DNA from: Leclercia sp. LSNIH1 | GTDB lineage: Bacteria; Pseudomonadota; Gammaproteobacteria; Enterobacterales; Enterobacteriaceae | Assembly: GCF_002902985.1 (NCBI RefSeq) | Contig: NZ_CP026167.1 | Span: 2,294,001 to 2,358,000 of the forward strand | DNA length: 64,000 nucleotides | Direction of reading: 5' to 3' | Shown: one piece after another, positions 10,098 through 19,816 of the stretch | How the letters are laid out: the number at the start of each line of letters is the position of its first letter | Numbering within the stretch: the stretch's first letter is position 1 | The notes under the pieces: model-generated | The model's database searches: none | Seen by the model: the letters and a program-made list of their open reading frames with translations, nothing else | Told to the model about the DNA's origin: nothing | Program-made: the position numbers and the translations under genes

Positions 10098-11863
10098 TGA
10101 AACTTCCAGTCAGAGAATTTGACGCTGTAGTGATTGGCGCTGGCGGCGCAGGTATGCGCGCGGCGCTGCAAATTTCCCAGAGCGGCCAGACCTGTGCGCT
10201 GCTCTCTAAAGTGTTCCCGACCCGTTCCCATACCGTATCTGCGCAGGGTGGCATCACCGTTGCGCTCGGTAATACCCATGATGATAACTGGGAATGGCAT
10301 ATGTACGACACGGTGAAAGGCTCCGACTATATCGGTGACCAGGACGCCATTGAATATATGTGTAAAACCGGCCCGGAAGCGATTCTGGAGCTTGACCACA
10401 TGGGGCTGCCGTTCTCCCGCCTGGAGAACGGCACCATCTATCAACGTCCGTTTGGCGGCCAGTCGAAGAACTTCGGCGGCGAGCAGGCGGCACGTACAGC
10501 GGCGGCTGCGGACCGTACCGGTCACGCCTTGTTGCACACGCTGTACCAGCAGAACCTGAAGAACAAAACCACCATCTTCTCCGAGTGGTATGCGCTGGAT
10601 CTGGTGAAAAACGAAGATGGCGCCATCGTCGGTTGTACCGCCCTGTGCATTGAAACCGGTGAAGTAGTCTACTTCAAAGCCCGTGCCACCGTGCTGGCGA
10701 CCGGCGGCGCAGGCCGTATTTATCAGTCCACTACGAACGCCCATATCAACACCGGTGACGGCGTCGGTATGGCTATCCGCGCTGGCGTACCGGTGCAGGA
10801 TATGGAGATGTGGCAGTTCCACCCAACCGGTATCGCCGGTGCGGGCGTGCTGGTAACAGAAGGCTGCCGCGGTGAAGGCGGCTATCTGCTGAACAAACAT
10901 GGCGAGCGCTTCATGGAGCGTTATGCCCCGAATGCGAAAGACCTGGCGGGTCGTGACGTGGTGGCGCGTTCCATCATGATCGAAATCCGTGAAGGCCGCG
11001 GCTGCGACGGTCCGTGGGGCCCGCACGCGAAGCTGAAATTGGATCATCTGGGTAAAGAGGTTCTGGAATCCCGTCTGCCGGGCATCCTCGAACTCTCCCG
11101 TACCTTCGCTCACGTCGACCCGGTTAAAGAGCCGATCCCGGTTATCCCAACCTGTCACTACATGATGGGCGGTATTCCGACCAAAGTGACCGGCCAGGCG
11201 CTGACCGTGAACGAGCAGGGCGAAGATGTGGTGATCCCGGGCCTGTTTGCGGTAGGCGAAATTGCCTGCGTATCCGTACACGGCGCCAACCGTCTGGGCG
11301 GCAACTCTCTGCTCGACCTGGTGGTGTTTGGTCGTGCGGTCGGTCTGCATCTGCAGGAGTCCATTGCCGAGCAGGGGCCACTGCGTGATGCCACCGAAGC
11401 GAATATTGAAGCCTCTCTGGAACGTCTCAACCGCTGGAACGGCAACCGTAACGGCGAAGATCCGGTGGAAATCCGTAAAGCGCTGCAGGAGTGCATGCAG
11501 CACAACTTCTCGGTATTCCGTGAAGGTGACGCGATGGCCAAAGGTCTTGAGCAGCTGAAAGCGATCCGCGAGCGTCTGAAAAATGCCCGTCTGGACGACA
11601 CCTCCAGCGAGTTCAACACCCAGCGCGTTGAATGTCTGGAGCTGGATAACCTGATGGAAACCGCATACGCAACGGCGGTCTCTGCAAACTTCCGTACCGA
11701 AAGCCGTGGCGCCCATAGCCGCTTCGACTTCCCGGATCGTGATGATGAAAACTGGCTGTGCCACTCCCTGTATCTGCCAGAGACGGAATCCATGACGCGA
11801 CGCAGCGTCAATATGGAACCGAAACTGCGTCCGGCGTTCCCGCCGAAGATTCGTACTTACTAA
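10097..11863 (+). CDS. sdhA: Succinate dehydrogenase flavoprotein subunit
   Basis: 588 aa, as in E. coli. It oxidises succinate to fumarate and passes electrons through FAD to SdhB. The dinucleotide-binding [14 protein letters not shown] is at residues 11-24, and His45 in [12 protein letters not shown] is the residue that carries covalent FAD. Active-site stretches HPTGIAGAG and [10 protein letters not shown] are present. An in-frame upstream codon (MGCV) exists, but the ATG at 10097 matches the family N terminus [12 protein letters not shown]. Confidence 0.98.
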   Translation: MKLPVREFDAVVIGAGGAGMRAALQISQSGQTCALLSKVFPTRSHTVSAQGGITVALGNTHDDNWEWHMYDTVKGSDYIGDQDAIEYMCKTGPEAILELDHMGLPFSRLENGTIYQRPFGGQSKNFGGEQAARTAAAADRTGHALLHTLYQQNLKNKTTIFSEWYALDLVKNEDGAIVGCTALCIETGEVVYFKARATVLATGGAGRIYQSTTNAHINTGDGVGMAIRAGVPVQDMEMWQFHPTGIAGAGVLVTEGCRGEGGYLLNKHGERFMERYAPNAKDLAGRDVVARSIMIEIREGRGCDGPWGPHAKLKLDHLGKEVLESRLPGILELSRTFAHVDPVKEPIPVIPTCHYMMGGIPTKVTGQALTVNEQGEDVVIPGLFAVGEIACVSVHGANRLGGNSLLDLVVFGRAVGLHLQESIAEQGPLRDATEANIEASLERLNRWNGNRNGEDPVEIRKALQECMQHNFSVFREGDAMAKGLEQLKAIRERLKNARLDDTSSEFNTQRVECLELDNLMETAYATAVSANFRTESRGAHSRFDFPDRDDENWLCHSLYLPETESMTRRSVNMEPKLRPAFPPKIRTY

Positions 11864-11878
11864 TGCGGAGACAGGACA

Positions 11879-12595
11879 ATGAAACTCGAATTTTCAGTTT
11901 ATCGTTATAACCCTGATGTTGATGACGCTCCGCGTATGCAGGATTACACCCTGGAAGCGGAAGAAGGCCGTGACATGATGCTGCTGGACGCCTTAATGCA
12001 GCTGAAAGAAAAGGATCCGACACTGTCGTTTCGTCGTTCCTGCCGTGAAGGGGTGTGTGGCTCCGACGGTCTGAACATGAATGGCAAAAACGGTCTGGCC
12101 TGTATCACGCCTATCTCGGCGCTTAACCGTCCGGGACAGAAGATTGTCATCCGCCCTCTGCCGGGTCTGCCGGTGGTGCGTGATTTGGTGGTGGACATGG
12201 GGCAATTCTATGCACAATATGAGAAGATTAAGCCTTACTTGTTGAATAATGGGCAAAATCCACCCGCTCGCGAGCATTTACAGTCGCCAGAGCAGCGTGA
12301 AAAACTCGATGGCCTGTATGAGTGTATCCTCTGTGCATGTTGTTCGACCTCTTGCCCGTCGTTCTGGTGGAACCCGGACAAGTTTATCGGCCCGGCTGGC
12401 CTGCTGGCAGCGTACCGCTTCCTGATTGACAGCCGCGATACCGAAACCGACAACCGCCTGGAAGGGCTGAGTGATGCTTTCAGCGTATTCCGCTGCCACA
12501 GCATCATGAACTGCGTCAGTGTATGTCCTAAGGGGCTGAACCCGACGCGTGCCATCGGCCACATTAAGTCGATGTTGTTGCAGCGCAGTGCGTAA
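11879..12595 (+). CDS. sdhB: Succinate dehydrogenase iron-sulfur subunit
   Basis: 238 aa, as in E. coli. It carries the [2Fe-2S], [4Fe-4S] and [3Fe-4S] clusters linking FAD to ubiquinone. The [2Fe-2S] ligands are Cys55, Cys60, Asp63 and Cys75; the Asp ligand is the known enteric variant. Cys149/152/155 and Cys159 in LYECILCACCSTSC, plus RCHSIMNCVSVCPKG, provide the other two clusters. It is preceded by GGAGACAGGACA, 15 nt after sdhA. Confidence 0.98.
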   Translation: MKLEFSVYRYNPDVDDAPRMQDYTLEAEEGRDMMLLDALMQLKEKDPTLSFRRSCREGVCGSDGLNMNGKNGLACITPISALNRPGQKIVIRPLPGLPVVRDLVVDMGQFYAQYEKIKPYLLNNGQNPPAREHLQSPEQREKLDGLYECILCACCSTSCPSFWWNPDKFIGPAGLLAAYRFLIDSRDTETDNRLEGLSDAFSVFRCHSIMNCVSVCPKGLNPTRAIGHIKSMLLQRSA

Positions 12596-12603
12596 GTAAC
12601 AAC

Positions 12604-12669
12604 GCCGGATGGCGCTGCGCTTATCCGGCCTACGATTTTGTAGGCCCGGTCAGCGTAGCGCCACCGGGC
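12604..12669. repeat. Two REP-like units (BIME) in sdhB-sucA gap
   Basis: The first unit has arms GCCGGAT/ATCCGGC (12604-12629) and the second GCCCGGT/ACCGGGC (12644-12669), in the usual opposed BIME layout. In an operon such elements can stabilise the upstream (sdh) part of the message; that is general knowledge and was not shown here. Confidence 0.7.
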
Positions 12670-12679
12670 AATTTGCAGA

Positions 12680-12786
12680 AACCTTTAAAAACTGCCCTGA
12701 AGTCTAGACAGTTTCTAAAGGTTCCTTCGCGGGCCAAATGAAAAGAGCTCGCAGGTGAACCCCGGCACGTACACGTAGTGTGCGTG
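12680..12786. promoter_or_regulatory. Inverted repeats upstream of sucA
   Basis: Two dyads follow the REP units. One has 15-nt arms with a single mismatch (12680-12694 and 12709-12723, core AACCTTTAAAAACTG) around a 14-nt loop. The other has 9-nt arms CACGTACAC/GTGTGCGTG around GTA (12766-12786). The 238-bp sdhB-sucA gap holds no gene. In E. coli a secondary suc promoter lies here; I cannot place it by sequence alone. Confidence 0.5.
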
Positions 12787-12833
12787 GTAGTTTCTACGGC
12801 GAAAGTAAGCATAAAAATGCTTAAGGGATCACG

Positions 12834-15641
12834 ATGCAGAACGGCGCAATGAAAGCCTGGCTGGACTCTTCATTCCTCTCTGGTGCAAACCAAAGCTGGA
12901 TTGAACAGCTCTATGAAGACTTCTTAACCGACCCTGACTCAGTGGACGCTAACTGGCGTTCCATGTTCCAGGAGTTACCTGGAACGGGTGTCAAACCGGA
13001 TCAATTTCATTCCAAAACACGTGATTATTTCCGTCGTCTGGCGAAGGATGCCTCACGTTACTCTTCCGCTATCTCCGACCCTGACACCAATGCGAAGCAG
13101 GTTAAAGTCCTGCAGCTGATTAACGCCTACCGCTTCCGCGGCCACCAGCACGCAAATCTGGATCCGCTGGGACTGTGGAAGCAGGAGCGCGTGGCTGATT
13201 TAGATCCGGCATATCACGACCTGACCGAAGCGGATTTCCAGGAAACCTTCAACGTTGGCTCTTTCGCTATCGGCAAAGACACGATGAAGCTGGGCGATCT
13301 GCTGGAAGCGCTGAAGCAGACCTACTGCGGCTCCATCGGCGCAGAGTATATGCACATCACCTCTACCGAAGAGAAACGCTGGATCCAGCAGCGTATCGAA
13401 TCTGTTGCCGGTAAATCCACCTTCAATGCCGACGAGAAAAAGCGTTTCCTGAACGAACTGACCGCAGCCGAAGGGCTGGAGCGTTATCTCGGTGCGAAAT
13501 TCCCGGGCGCAAAACGCTTCTCGCTGGAAGGCGGCGATGCGCTGGTGCCGATGCTGAAAGAGCTGATCCGCCACGCGGGCAACAGCGGTACCCGCGAAGT
13601 GGTACTGGGCATGGCGCACCGTGGTCGTCTGAACGTGCTGATCAACGTGCTGGGTAAAAAGCCGCAGGATCTGTTCGACGAATTCGCGGGCAAACATAAA
13701 GAACACCTCGGTACCGGTGACGTGAAGTACCACATGGGCTTCTCATCGGATATCGAAACCCAGGGCGGCCTGGTTCACATGGCGCTGGCGTTTAACCCGT
13801 CGCACCTTGAGATCGTAAGCCCGGTGGTTATTGGCTCCGTGCGCGCCCGTCTGGATCGTCTGGACGAGCCAAGCAGCAACAAAGTTCTGCCAATCACCAT
13901 CCACGGCGATGCGGCAGTTACCGGGCAGGGCGTGGTTCAGGAGACCCTGAACATGTCGAAAGCGCGGGGTTACGAAGTGGGCGGTACCGTTCGCATCGTC
14001 ATCAACAACCAGGTGGGCTTCACCACCTCTAACCCGCTGGACGCACGTTCCACCCCATACTGCACCGACATCGGTAAGATGGTTCAGGCGCCAATTTTCC
14101 ACGTTAACGCGGATGACCCGGAAGCGGTCGCGTTCGTGACCCGCCTGGCGCTGGATTTCCGTAACACCTTTAAGCGCGATGTGTTCATCGACCTGTTCTG
14201 CTATCGCCGTCATGGTCATAACGAAGCGGACGAGCCGAGTGCAACCCAGCCGCTGATGTACCAGAAAATCAAAAAACATCCGACCCCGCGTAAAATCTAT
14301 GCTGACAAGCTGGAAGCGGAGAAGGTTGTCACCCTGGAAGATGCCACCGAGATGGTCAACCTCTACCGCGACGCGCTGGATGCCGGCGAATGCGTGGTGA
14401 AAGAGTTGCGTCCGATGAACATGCACTCCTTTACCTGGTCGCCATACCTCAACCACGAGTGGGATGAGAGCTACCCGAACAAGGTAGAGATGAAGCGTCT
14501 GCAGGAGCTGGCAAAACGCATCAGCACCGTACCTGAAGCGATCGAGATGCAGTCCCGTGTGCAGAAGATCTACGCTGACCGTCAGGCGATGGCCTCAGGC
14601 GAGAAGCTCTTTGACTGGGGCGGAGCTGAGAACCTGGCGTACGCCACTCTGGTTGATGAAGGTATTCCGGTCCGTCTGTCCGGTGAAGATGCGGGCCGCG
14701 GCACCTTCTTCCACCGTCATGCGGTGATTCATAACCAGACCAACGGTTCAACCTATACCCCGCTGCAGCACGTGCACAACGGCCAGGGCCAGTTTAAGGT
14801 CTGGGACTCCGTGCTCTCTGAAGAAGCGGTGCTGGCATTCGAATACGGTTACGCCACCGCAGAACCACGCACCCTGACCATCTGGGAAGCGCAGTTCGGC
14901 GACTTCGCCAACGGTGCGCAGGTGGTTATCGACCAGTTCATCTCTTCCGGTGAGCAGAAGTGGGGCCGTATGTGTGGCCTGGTGATGCTGCTGCCGCACG
15001 GCTATGAAGGCCAGGGGCCGGAGCACTCCTCCGCACGTCTGGAGCGTTATCTGCAGCTCTGCGCCGAGCAGAACATGCAGGTTTGCGTACCGTCTACCCC
15101 GGCACAGGTTTATCACATGCTGCGTCGTCAGGCGCTGCGCGGGATGCGCCGCCCGCTGGTGGTGATGTCGCCGAAATCGCTGCTGCGTCACCCGCTGGCG
15201 GTCTCCAGCCTGGAAGAGCTGGCAAACGGCACCTTCCTGCCGGCCATCGGTGAAATTGACGAACTGGATCCGCAGGGCGTTAAGCGTGTCGTAATGTGTT
15301 CTGGTAAGGTTTATTACGACCTGCTGGAACAGCGCCGTAAGAACGATCAGAAAGATGTCGCCATCGTGCGTATCGAACAGCTTTATCCGTTCCCGCATCA
15401 GGCGATGCAGGAAGTGCTGAAACATTACGCTCACGTACATGATTTTGTCTGGTGCCAGGAAGAGCCGCTCAACCAGGGCGCATGGTACTGCAGCCAGCAT
15501 CATTTCCGTGAAGTGATTCCATTTGGGTCTGCTCTGCGTTATGCAGGTCGCCCGGCCTCCGCCTCTCCGGCGGTAGGGTATATGTCCGTTCACCAGAAGC
15601 AGCAACAAGATCTGGTCAATGACGCGCTGAACGTCGATTAA
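12834..15641 (+). CDS. sucA: 2-oxoglutarate dehydrogenase E1
   Basis: 935 aa (E. coli 933). Thiamine-diphosphate decarboxylase of the 2-oxoglutarate dehydrogenase complex. Family stretches include [41 protein letters not shown], and the ThDP/Mg region [13 protein letters not shown] and [18 protein letters not shown]. The N terminus [17 protein letters not shown] is the E2-binding tail. The start ATG at 12834 has AAGGGA upstream. An insertion of two residues near position 196 (SVAGKSTFN) explains the extra length. Confidence 0.98.
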   Translation: MQNGAMKAWLDSSFLSGANQSWIEQLYEDFLTDPDSVDANWRSMFQELPGTGVKPDQFHSKTRDYFRRLAKDASRYSSAISDPDTNAKQVKVLQLINAYRFRGHQHANLDPLGLWKQERVADLDPAYHDLTEADFQETFNVGSFAIGKDTMKLGDLLEALKQTYCGSIGAEYMHITSTEEKRWIQQRIESVAGKSTFNADEKKRFLNELTAAEGLERYLGAKFPGAKRFSLEGGDALVPMLKELIRHAGNSGTREVVLGMAHRGRLNVLINVLGKKPQDLFDEFAGKHKEHLGTGDVKYHMGFSSDIETQGGLVHMALAFNPSHLEIVSPVVIGSVRARLDRLDEPSSNKVLPITIHGDAAVTGQGVVQETLNMSKARGYEVGGTVRIVINNQVGFTTSNPLDARSTPYCTDIGKMVQAPIFHVNADDPEAVAFVTRLALDFRNTFKRDVFIDLFCYRRHGHNEADEPSATQPLMYQKIKKHPTPRKIYADKLEAEKVVTLEDATEMVNLYRDALDAGECVVKELRPMNMHSFTWSPYLNHEWDESYPNKVEMKRLQELAKRISTVPEAIEMQSRVQKIYADRQAMASGEKLFDWGGAENLAYATLVDEGIPVRLSGEDAGRGTFFHRHAVIHNQTNGSTYTPLQHVHNGQGQFKVWDSVLSEEAVLAFEYGYATAEPRTLTIWEAQFGDFANGAQVVIDQFISSGEQKWGRMCGLVMLLPHGYEGQGPEHSSARLERYLQLCAEQNMQVCVPSTPAQVYHMLRRQALRGMRRPLVVMSPKSLLRHPLAVSSLEELANGTFLPAIGEIDELDPQGVKRVVMCSGKVYYDLLEQRRKNDQKDVAIVRIEQLYPFPHQAMQEVLKHYAHVHDFVWCQEEPLNQGAWYCSQHHFREVIPFGSALRYAGRPASASPAVGYMSVHQKQQQDLVNDALNVD

Positions 15642-15655
15642 TTAAAGGATACATA

Positions 15656-16882
15656 ATGAGTAGCGTAGATATTCTTGTTCCCGACCTGCCTGAGTCCGTA
15701 GCAGATGCAACCGTCGCCACCTGGCACAAAAAACCAGGCGACGCGGTAACCCGCGACGAAGTGCTGGTAGAAATCGAAACTGACAAAGTGGTACTGGAAG
15801 TACCGGCTTCAGCGGATGGCATTCTGGATGCAGTCCTGGAAGATGAAGGTACGACGGTAACCTCTCGCCAGATCCTCGGTCGCCTGCGTGAAGGCAACAG
15901 CGCGGGCAAAGAGTCCAGCGCTAAGTCTGAAGAGAAAGCCTCTACGCCGGCCCAGCGCCAGCAGGCTTCTCTGGAAGAGCAGAGCAACGACGCGCTGAGC
16001 CCGGCGATCCGTCGCCTGCTGGCTGAGCACAGCCTCGACCCGGCGGCCATTAAAGGCACCGGCGTTGGTGGCCGCCTGACCCGCGAAGATATTGACAAAC
16101 ACCTGGCGAAAGCGCCGTCTGAAGCGAAAGCAGAAGCCAAAGCGCCTGAAGCGGCACCAGCAGCACAGCCTGCTCTGGGCGCACGCAGCGAAAAACGCGT
16201 GCCGATGACCCGCCTGCGTAAGCGCGTGGCCGAGCGTCTGCTGGAAGCGAAAAACTCCACCGCGATGCTGACCACCTTCAACGAAGTGAACATGAAGCCA
16301 ATCATGGACCTGCGTAAGCAGTACGGTGACGCCTTTGAAAAACGTCACGGTATCCGTCTGGGCTTTATGTCCTTCTACGTGAAAGCGGTTGTTGAAGCGC
16401 TGAAACGCTACCCGGAAGTGAACGCATCTATCGATGGCGATGATGTGGTTTATCATAACTACTTCGACGTGAGCATGGCCGTTTCTACTCCGCGCGGCCT
16501 GGTAACCCCGGTTCTGCGTGATGTGGATACCCTGGGCATGGCTGACATCGAGAAGAAAATTAAAGAGCTGGCAGTGAAAGGCCGTGACGGCAAGCTGACC
16601 GTAGATGACCTGACTGGCGGTAACTTCACCATTACCAACGGCGGCGTATTCGGTTCGCTGATGTCTACCCCGATCATCAACCCACCGCAGAGCGCGATCC
16701 TTGGCATGCACGCCATTAAAGACCGCCCGATGGCGGTAGACGGTAAAGTGGAGATCCTGCCAATGATGTATCTGGCGCTCTCTTACGATCACCGTCTGAT
16801 CGATGGCCGCGAGTCCGTGGGCTTCCTGGTGGCGATTAAAGAGCTGCTGGAAGATCCGACCCGTCTGCTGCTGGACGTCTAG
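15656..16882 (+). CDS. sucB: Dihydrolipoyl succinyltransferase (E2)
   Basis: 408 aa (E. coli 405). It has one N-terminal lipoyl domain with Lys44 in [14 protein letters not shown] peripheral subunit-binding domain follows near residues 112-150 ([15 protein letters not shown]), then an Ala/Lys/Glu-rich linker at about 154-176 and the catalytic acyltransferase domain. The active-site motif [13 protein letters not shown] lies near the C terminus. It starts 14 nt after sucA with AAAGGA upstream. Confidence 0.98.
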   Translation: MSSVDILVPDLPESVADATVATWHKKPGDAVTRDEVLVEIETDKVVLEVPASADGILDAVLEDEGTTVTSRQILGRLREGNSAGKESSAKSEEKASTPAQRQQASLEEQSNDALSPAIRRLLAEHSLDPAAIKGTGVGGRLTREDIDKHLAKAPSEAKAEAKAPEAAPAAQPALGARSEKRVPMTRLRKRVAERLLEAKNSTAMLTTFNEVNMKPIMDLRKQYGDAFEKRHGIRLGFMSFYVKAVVEALKRYPEVNASIDGDDVVYHNYFDVSMAVSTPRGLVTPVLRDVDTLGMADIEKKIKELAVKGRDGKLTVDDLTGGNFTITNGGVFGSLMSTPIINPPQSAILGMHAIKDRPMAVDGKVEILPMMYLALSYDHRLIDGRESVGFLVAIKELLEDPTRLLLDV

Positions 16883-16896
16883 TTTTTCGCGGTACT

Positions 16897-16922
16897 GCCC
16901 GGCGGCACCTGGTCTGCCGGGC
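16897..16922. repeat. REP-like palindrome in sucB-sucC gap
   Basis: Arms GCCCGGC and GCCGGGC around GGCACCTGGTCT, in the 87-bp gap between sucB and sucC. Confidence 0.65.
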
Positions 16923-16969
16923 CTACAAAAGCATGACCTAACGATTACCCTGAAGGATGGATAGAACAC

Positions 16970-18136
16970 ATGAACTTACATGAATATCAGGCAAAACAGC
17001 TGTTTGCCCGGTATGGCTTACCGGCTCCGGTGGGTTATGCCTGCAATACCCCTCGTGAAGCAGAAGAAGCCGCCTCTAAAATCGGTGCGGGTCCATGGGT
17101 AGTGAAATGTCAGGTTCACGCTGGCGGCCGCGGTAAAGCGGGCGGTGTGAAAGTCGTTAACAGTAAAGAAGAGATCCGCGCCTTTGCGGAGCACTGGCTC
17201 GGCAAACGTCTGGTGACCTACCAGACAGACGCAGCCGGCCAGCCGGTTAACCAGATCCTGGTTGAAGCGGCAACCGATATTGCTAAAGAACTCTACCTGG
17301 GCGCAGTCGTAGACCGTAGCTCCCGTCGCGTGGTGTTCATGGCCTCTACCGAAGGCGGCGTGGAGATCGAAAAAGTGGCGGAAGAGACGCCGCATCTGAT
17401 CCACAAAGTCGCTATCGATCCGCTGGCAGGCCCAATGCCTTACCAGGGTCGTGAGCTGGCCTTCAAACTGGGTCTGGAAGGTAAACTGGTGCAGCAATTC
17501 ACCAAGATCTTCATGGGCCTGGCAACCATCTTCCTGGAGCGCGATCTGGCGCTGATCGAAATCAACCCGCTGGTGATCACCAAGCAGGGCGATCTGATCT
17601 GCCTCGATGGCAAACTGGGCGCTGACGGCAACGCGCTGTTCCGCCAGGCTGACCTGCGCGAAATGCGCGACCAGTCTCAGGAAGATCCACGTGAAGCGCA
17701 GGCTGCACAGTGGGAGCTGAACTACGTGGCACTCGATGGCAACATCGGCTGCATGGTTAACGGTGCGGGCCTGGCAATGGGCACCATGGACATCGTTAAG
17801 CTGCACGGCGGCGAGCCGGCAAACTTCCTGGATGTGGGCGGCGGCGCAACCAAAGAGCGCGTGACCGAAGCATTCAAAATTATTCTCTCCGATGACAACG
17901 TGAAAGCCGTTCTGGTTAACATCTTCGGCGGTATCGTACGTTGCGACCTGATCGCTGACGGTATCATCGGCGCGGTAGAAGAAGTGGGCGTGAACGTCCC
18001 GGTTGTCGTTCGTCTGGAAGGTAACAACGCTGAACTCGGCGCGAAAAAACTGGCTGACAGCGGCCTGAATATTATTGCAGCGAAAAGTCTGACGGATGCA
18101 GCTCAGCAGGTTGTTGCCGCAGTGGAGGGGAAATAA
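16970..18136 (+). CDS. sucC: Succinyl-CoA synthetase beta subunit
   Basis: 388 aa, as in E. coli. ADP-forming succinate-CoA ligase, beta chain, with an N-terminal ATP-grasp domain ([18 protein letters not shown] near residues 44-61; [12 protein letters not shown] near 195) and a C-terminal ligase domain ([16 protein letters not shown] near 320). It makes ATP from succinyl-CoA with SucD. AAGGATG lies upstream. Its TAA overlaps the sucD ATG by one base. Confidence 0.98.
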   Translation: MNLHEYQAKQLFARYGLPAPVGYACNTPREAEEAASKIGAGPWVVKCQVHAGGRGKAGGVKVVNSKEEIRAFAEHWLGKRLVTYQTDAAGQPVNQILVEAATDIAKELYLGAVVDRSSRRVVFMASTEGGVEIEKVAEETPHLIHKVAIDPLAGPMPYQGRELAFKLGLEGKLVQQFTKIFMGLATIFLERDLALIEINPLVITKQGDLICLDGKLGADGNALFRQADLREMRDQSQEDPREAQAAQWELNYVALDGNIGCMVNGAGLAMGTMDIVKLHGGEPANFLDVGGGATKERVTEAFKIILSDDNVKAVLVNIFGGIVRCDLIADGIIGAVEEVGVNVPVVVRLEGNNAELGAKKLADSGLNIIAAKSLTDAAQQVVAAVEGK

Positions 18137-19005
18137 TGTCCGTTTTAATTAATAAAGATACCAAGGTTATCTGCCAGGGCTTCACCGGTAGCCAGGGTTC
18201 ATTCCACTCTGAGCAGGCGATTGCCTACGGTACGCAGATGGTTGGCGGCGTAACGCCAGGTAAAGGCGGCACCACCCATCTGGGCCTGCCGGTGTTCAAC
18301 ACCGTTCGTGAAGCGGTAGAAGCGACTGGCGCAACTGCCACCGTGATCTACGTTCCGGCGCCGTTCTGCAAAGACTCCATCCTGGAAGCGATCGACGCAG
18401 GCATCAAACTGATTATCACCATCACCGAAGGTATTCCGACCCTGGATATGCTGACCGTGAAGGTGAAGCTGGACGAAGCGGGCGTGCGCATGATCGGGCC
18501 AAACTGCCCGGGCGTGATCACCCCAGGCGAATGCAAAATCGGCATCATGCCGGGTCACATTCACAAGCCAGGTAAAGTGGGCATCGTCTCTCGTTCCGGT
18601 ACCCTGACCTATGAAGCGGTTAAGCAGACCACCGACTACGGTTTCGGCCAGTCCACCTGCGTGGGCATCGGCGGCGACCCGATCCCGGGCTCTAACTTCA
18701 TCGACATCCTGAAGCTGTTCCAGGAAGACCCGCAGACTGAAGCGATTGTGATGATCGGTGAAATCGGCGGTAGCGCAGAAGAAGAAGCGGCTGCTTACAT
18801 TAAAAATCACGTGACCAAGCCAGTTGTTGGCTACATCGCGGGTGTGACCGCGCCGAAAGGCAAGCGTATGGGCCATGCAGGCGCCATCATCGCGGGCGGC
18901 AAAGGCACTGCGGATGAGAAATTCGCTGCTCTGGAAGCCGCTGGCGTGAAAACCGTGCGCAGCCTGGCTGACATCGGTGAAGCACTGAAATCCATCATTA
19001 AGTAA
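18136..19005 (+). CDS. sucD: Succinyl-CoA synthetase alpha subunit
   Basis: 289 aa, as in E. coli. It has the CoA-binding N-terminal fold ([18 protein letters not shown]) and the active-site histidine that is phosphorylated during catalysis, in [12 protein letters not shown] near residue 247. [20 protein letters not shown] is the family signature. It is the last gene of the sdh-suc operon and is followed by an SdhX-like 3' UTR. Confidence 0.98.
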   Translation: MSVLINKDTKVICQGFTGSQGSFHSEQAIAYGTQMVGGVTPGKGGTTHLGLPVFNTVREAVEATGATATVIYVPAPFCKDSILEAIDAGIKLIITITEGIPTLDMLTVKVKLDEAGVRMIGPNCPGVITPGECKIGIMPGHIHKPGKVGIVSRSGTLTYEAVKQTTDYGFGQSTCVGIGGDPIPGSNFIDILKLFQEDPQTEAIVMIGEIGGSAEEEAAAYIKNHVTKPVVGYIAGVTAPKGKRMGHAGAIIAGGKGTADEKFAALEAAGVKTVRSLADIGEALKSIIK

Positions 19006-19030
19006 ATCCTCTCTGCTCCCCGTGCGGGGA

Positions 19031-19091
19031 GCTTTGACATAATAAATGTCCGTTTCGACATGGTTGGCCATCGCAAGATGGCCTTTTTTTT
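19031..19091 (+). ncRNA. sdhX: SdhX (RybD)-like 3' UTR small RNA
   Basis: In E. coli and Salmonella the 3' UTR of the sdh-suc message is processed to the small RNA SdhX, which acts on ackA among others. Here the same position, straight after sucD, carries a short unstructured stretch (GCTTTGACATAATAAATGTC) and a strong terminator hairpin. The 5' end is my estimate. I infer identity from position and architecture, not from an alignment. Confidence 0.5.
19066..19091 (+). terminator. Terminator of the sdh-suc operon
   Basis: Stem GGCCATC/GATGGCC with loop GCAA, followed by eight T. This is a clear intrinsic terminator and would also form the 3' end of an SdhX-like RNA. Confidence 0.9.
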
Positions 19092-19374
19092 GCGCGACAG
19101 TGTTTACGTGTGGAGACAGAGGCGGGTAGGGCGGATGAAAGTTAAGCAAACGGCCGTGAAAACATTTTTGGTTCGACGGGATGAAACAAATTAGCAACAC
19201 ATGGGTGTTAAATTATAGATTGTTAAAAGTAAAATATTTGTGATAATAATTTTTGATAAAACCCCTGCGGAAAATTACTGTGAACCATCTGACATTAGTA
19301 GTACAGGCTTATTAAAAAAATGCTTCGCTGCCTGCGTTAATTTAAATCACCTTTATTTATAATCCCCGCTTTAT

Positions 19375-19388
19375 TTGATAACCATCAA
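19375..19388. promoter_or_regulatory. FNR-type binding site 1 upstream of cydA
   Basis: TTGATAACCATCAA: both half-sites match the FNR consensus TTGAT-N4-ATCAA exactly. It lies about 430 bp before the cydA ATG. Confidence 0.6.
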
Positions 19389-19467
19389 GCGAATATTAAA
19401 ACATATCATTAACATCATTTTCATTGCATTTACCACGCGTAAACACCCTTAACACGTTCAGGCATTA

Positions 19468-19481
19468 TTGATTTATATCAA
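19468..19481. promoter_or_regulatory. FNR-type binding site 2 upstream of cydA
   Basis: TTGATTTATATCAA: a second exact match to TTGAT-N4-ATCAA. Its centre is 93 bp from that of site 1. E. coli cydA is repressed by FNR and activated by ArcA, which fits. Confidence 0.6.
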
Positions 19482-19749
19482 TATTTAATACCTGGAAAAG
19501 AGCGTCAAAAGGCGCTAAATTGTTCCCGATCAAATTGGTCGGAAAGTGGTAATTTTGCTAAATATTGATCGCTGTCGTAAATCGTAAAAGACTTCCATTA
19601 AAAACCTGTTTATTGTAAGGGTTTTGCAGCGTAATATATTTGCGGGATCAATTTCAGTTTTTATTAACGCATCTGTAACCTTTCATCATCGCTTTTTTCC
19701 TCCTGCGAGGATTAAGTAACGAAGAAAGGGTGCTGATAATTTTTGGGGC

Positions 19750-19803
19750 ATGTGTGTGGATCCTTCTCTAACGGGATTCACTCTCGGAGTCTTCATGCGA
19801 TGA
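19750..19803 (+). other. Possible 17-codon leader ORF before cydA
   Basis: ATG at 19750, 17 codons ([17 protein letters not shown]), TGA at 19801, ending 13 nt before cydA. The only purine-rich stretch (TTTGGGGC) is too close to the ATG for a normal ribosome site. This could be an accidental frame or a leader peptide coupled to cydA translation. Confidence 0.25.
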
Positions 19804-19816
19804 GCAAGGAGTCATA

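Larger units (their letters stand above)
19092..19816 (+). promoter_or_regulatory. cydA upstream regulatory region
   Basis: About 725 bp, AT-rich, without a supported gene. It carries two perfect FNR-type palindromes (given separately) and an ArcA-like GTTAATTTAA near 19336. There are also partial GATCAA/TTGATC half-sites near 19528 and 19566. In E. coli K-12 mngRAB lies between sucD and cydA; here those genes are absent and the sucD terminator leads straight into this region. Confidence 0.7.

Noticed and set aside
10067..11764. 565-codon minus-strand frame opposite sdhA
   Set aside because: Mirror frame produced by codon bias of a highly conserved gene; no ribosome site and no recognisable family. 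The same applies to long frames opposite sucB (15809-16969), sucC (17018-17806), cydA (19844-21433) and hutU (53389-54333).
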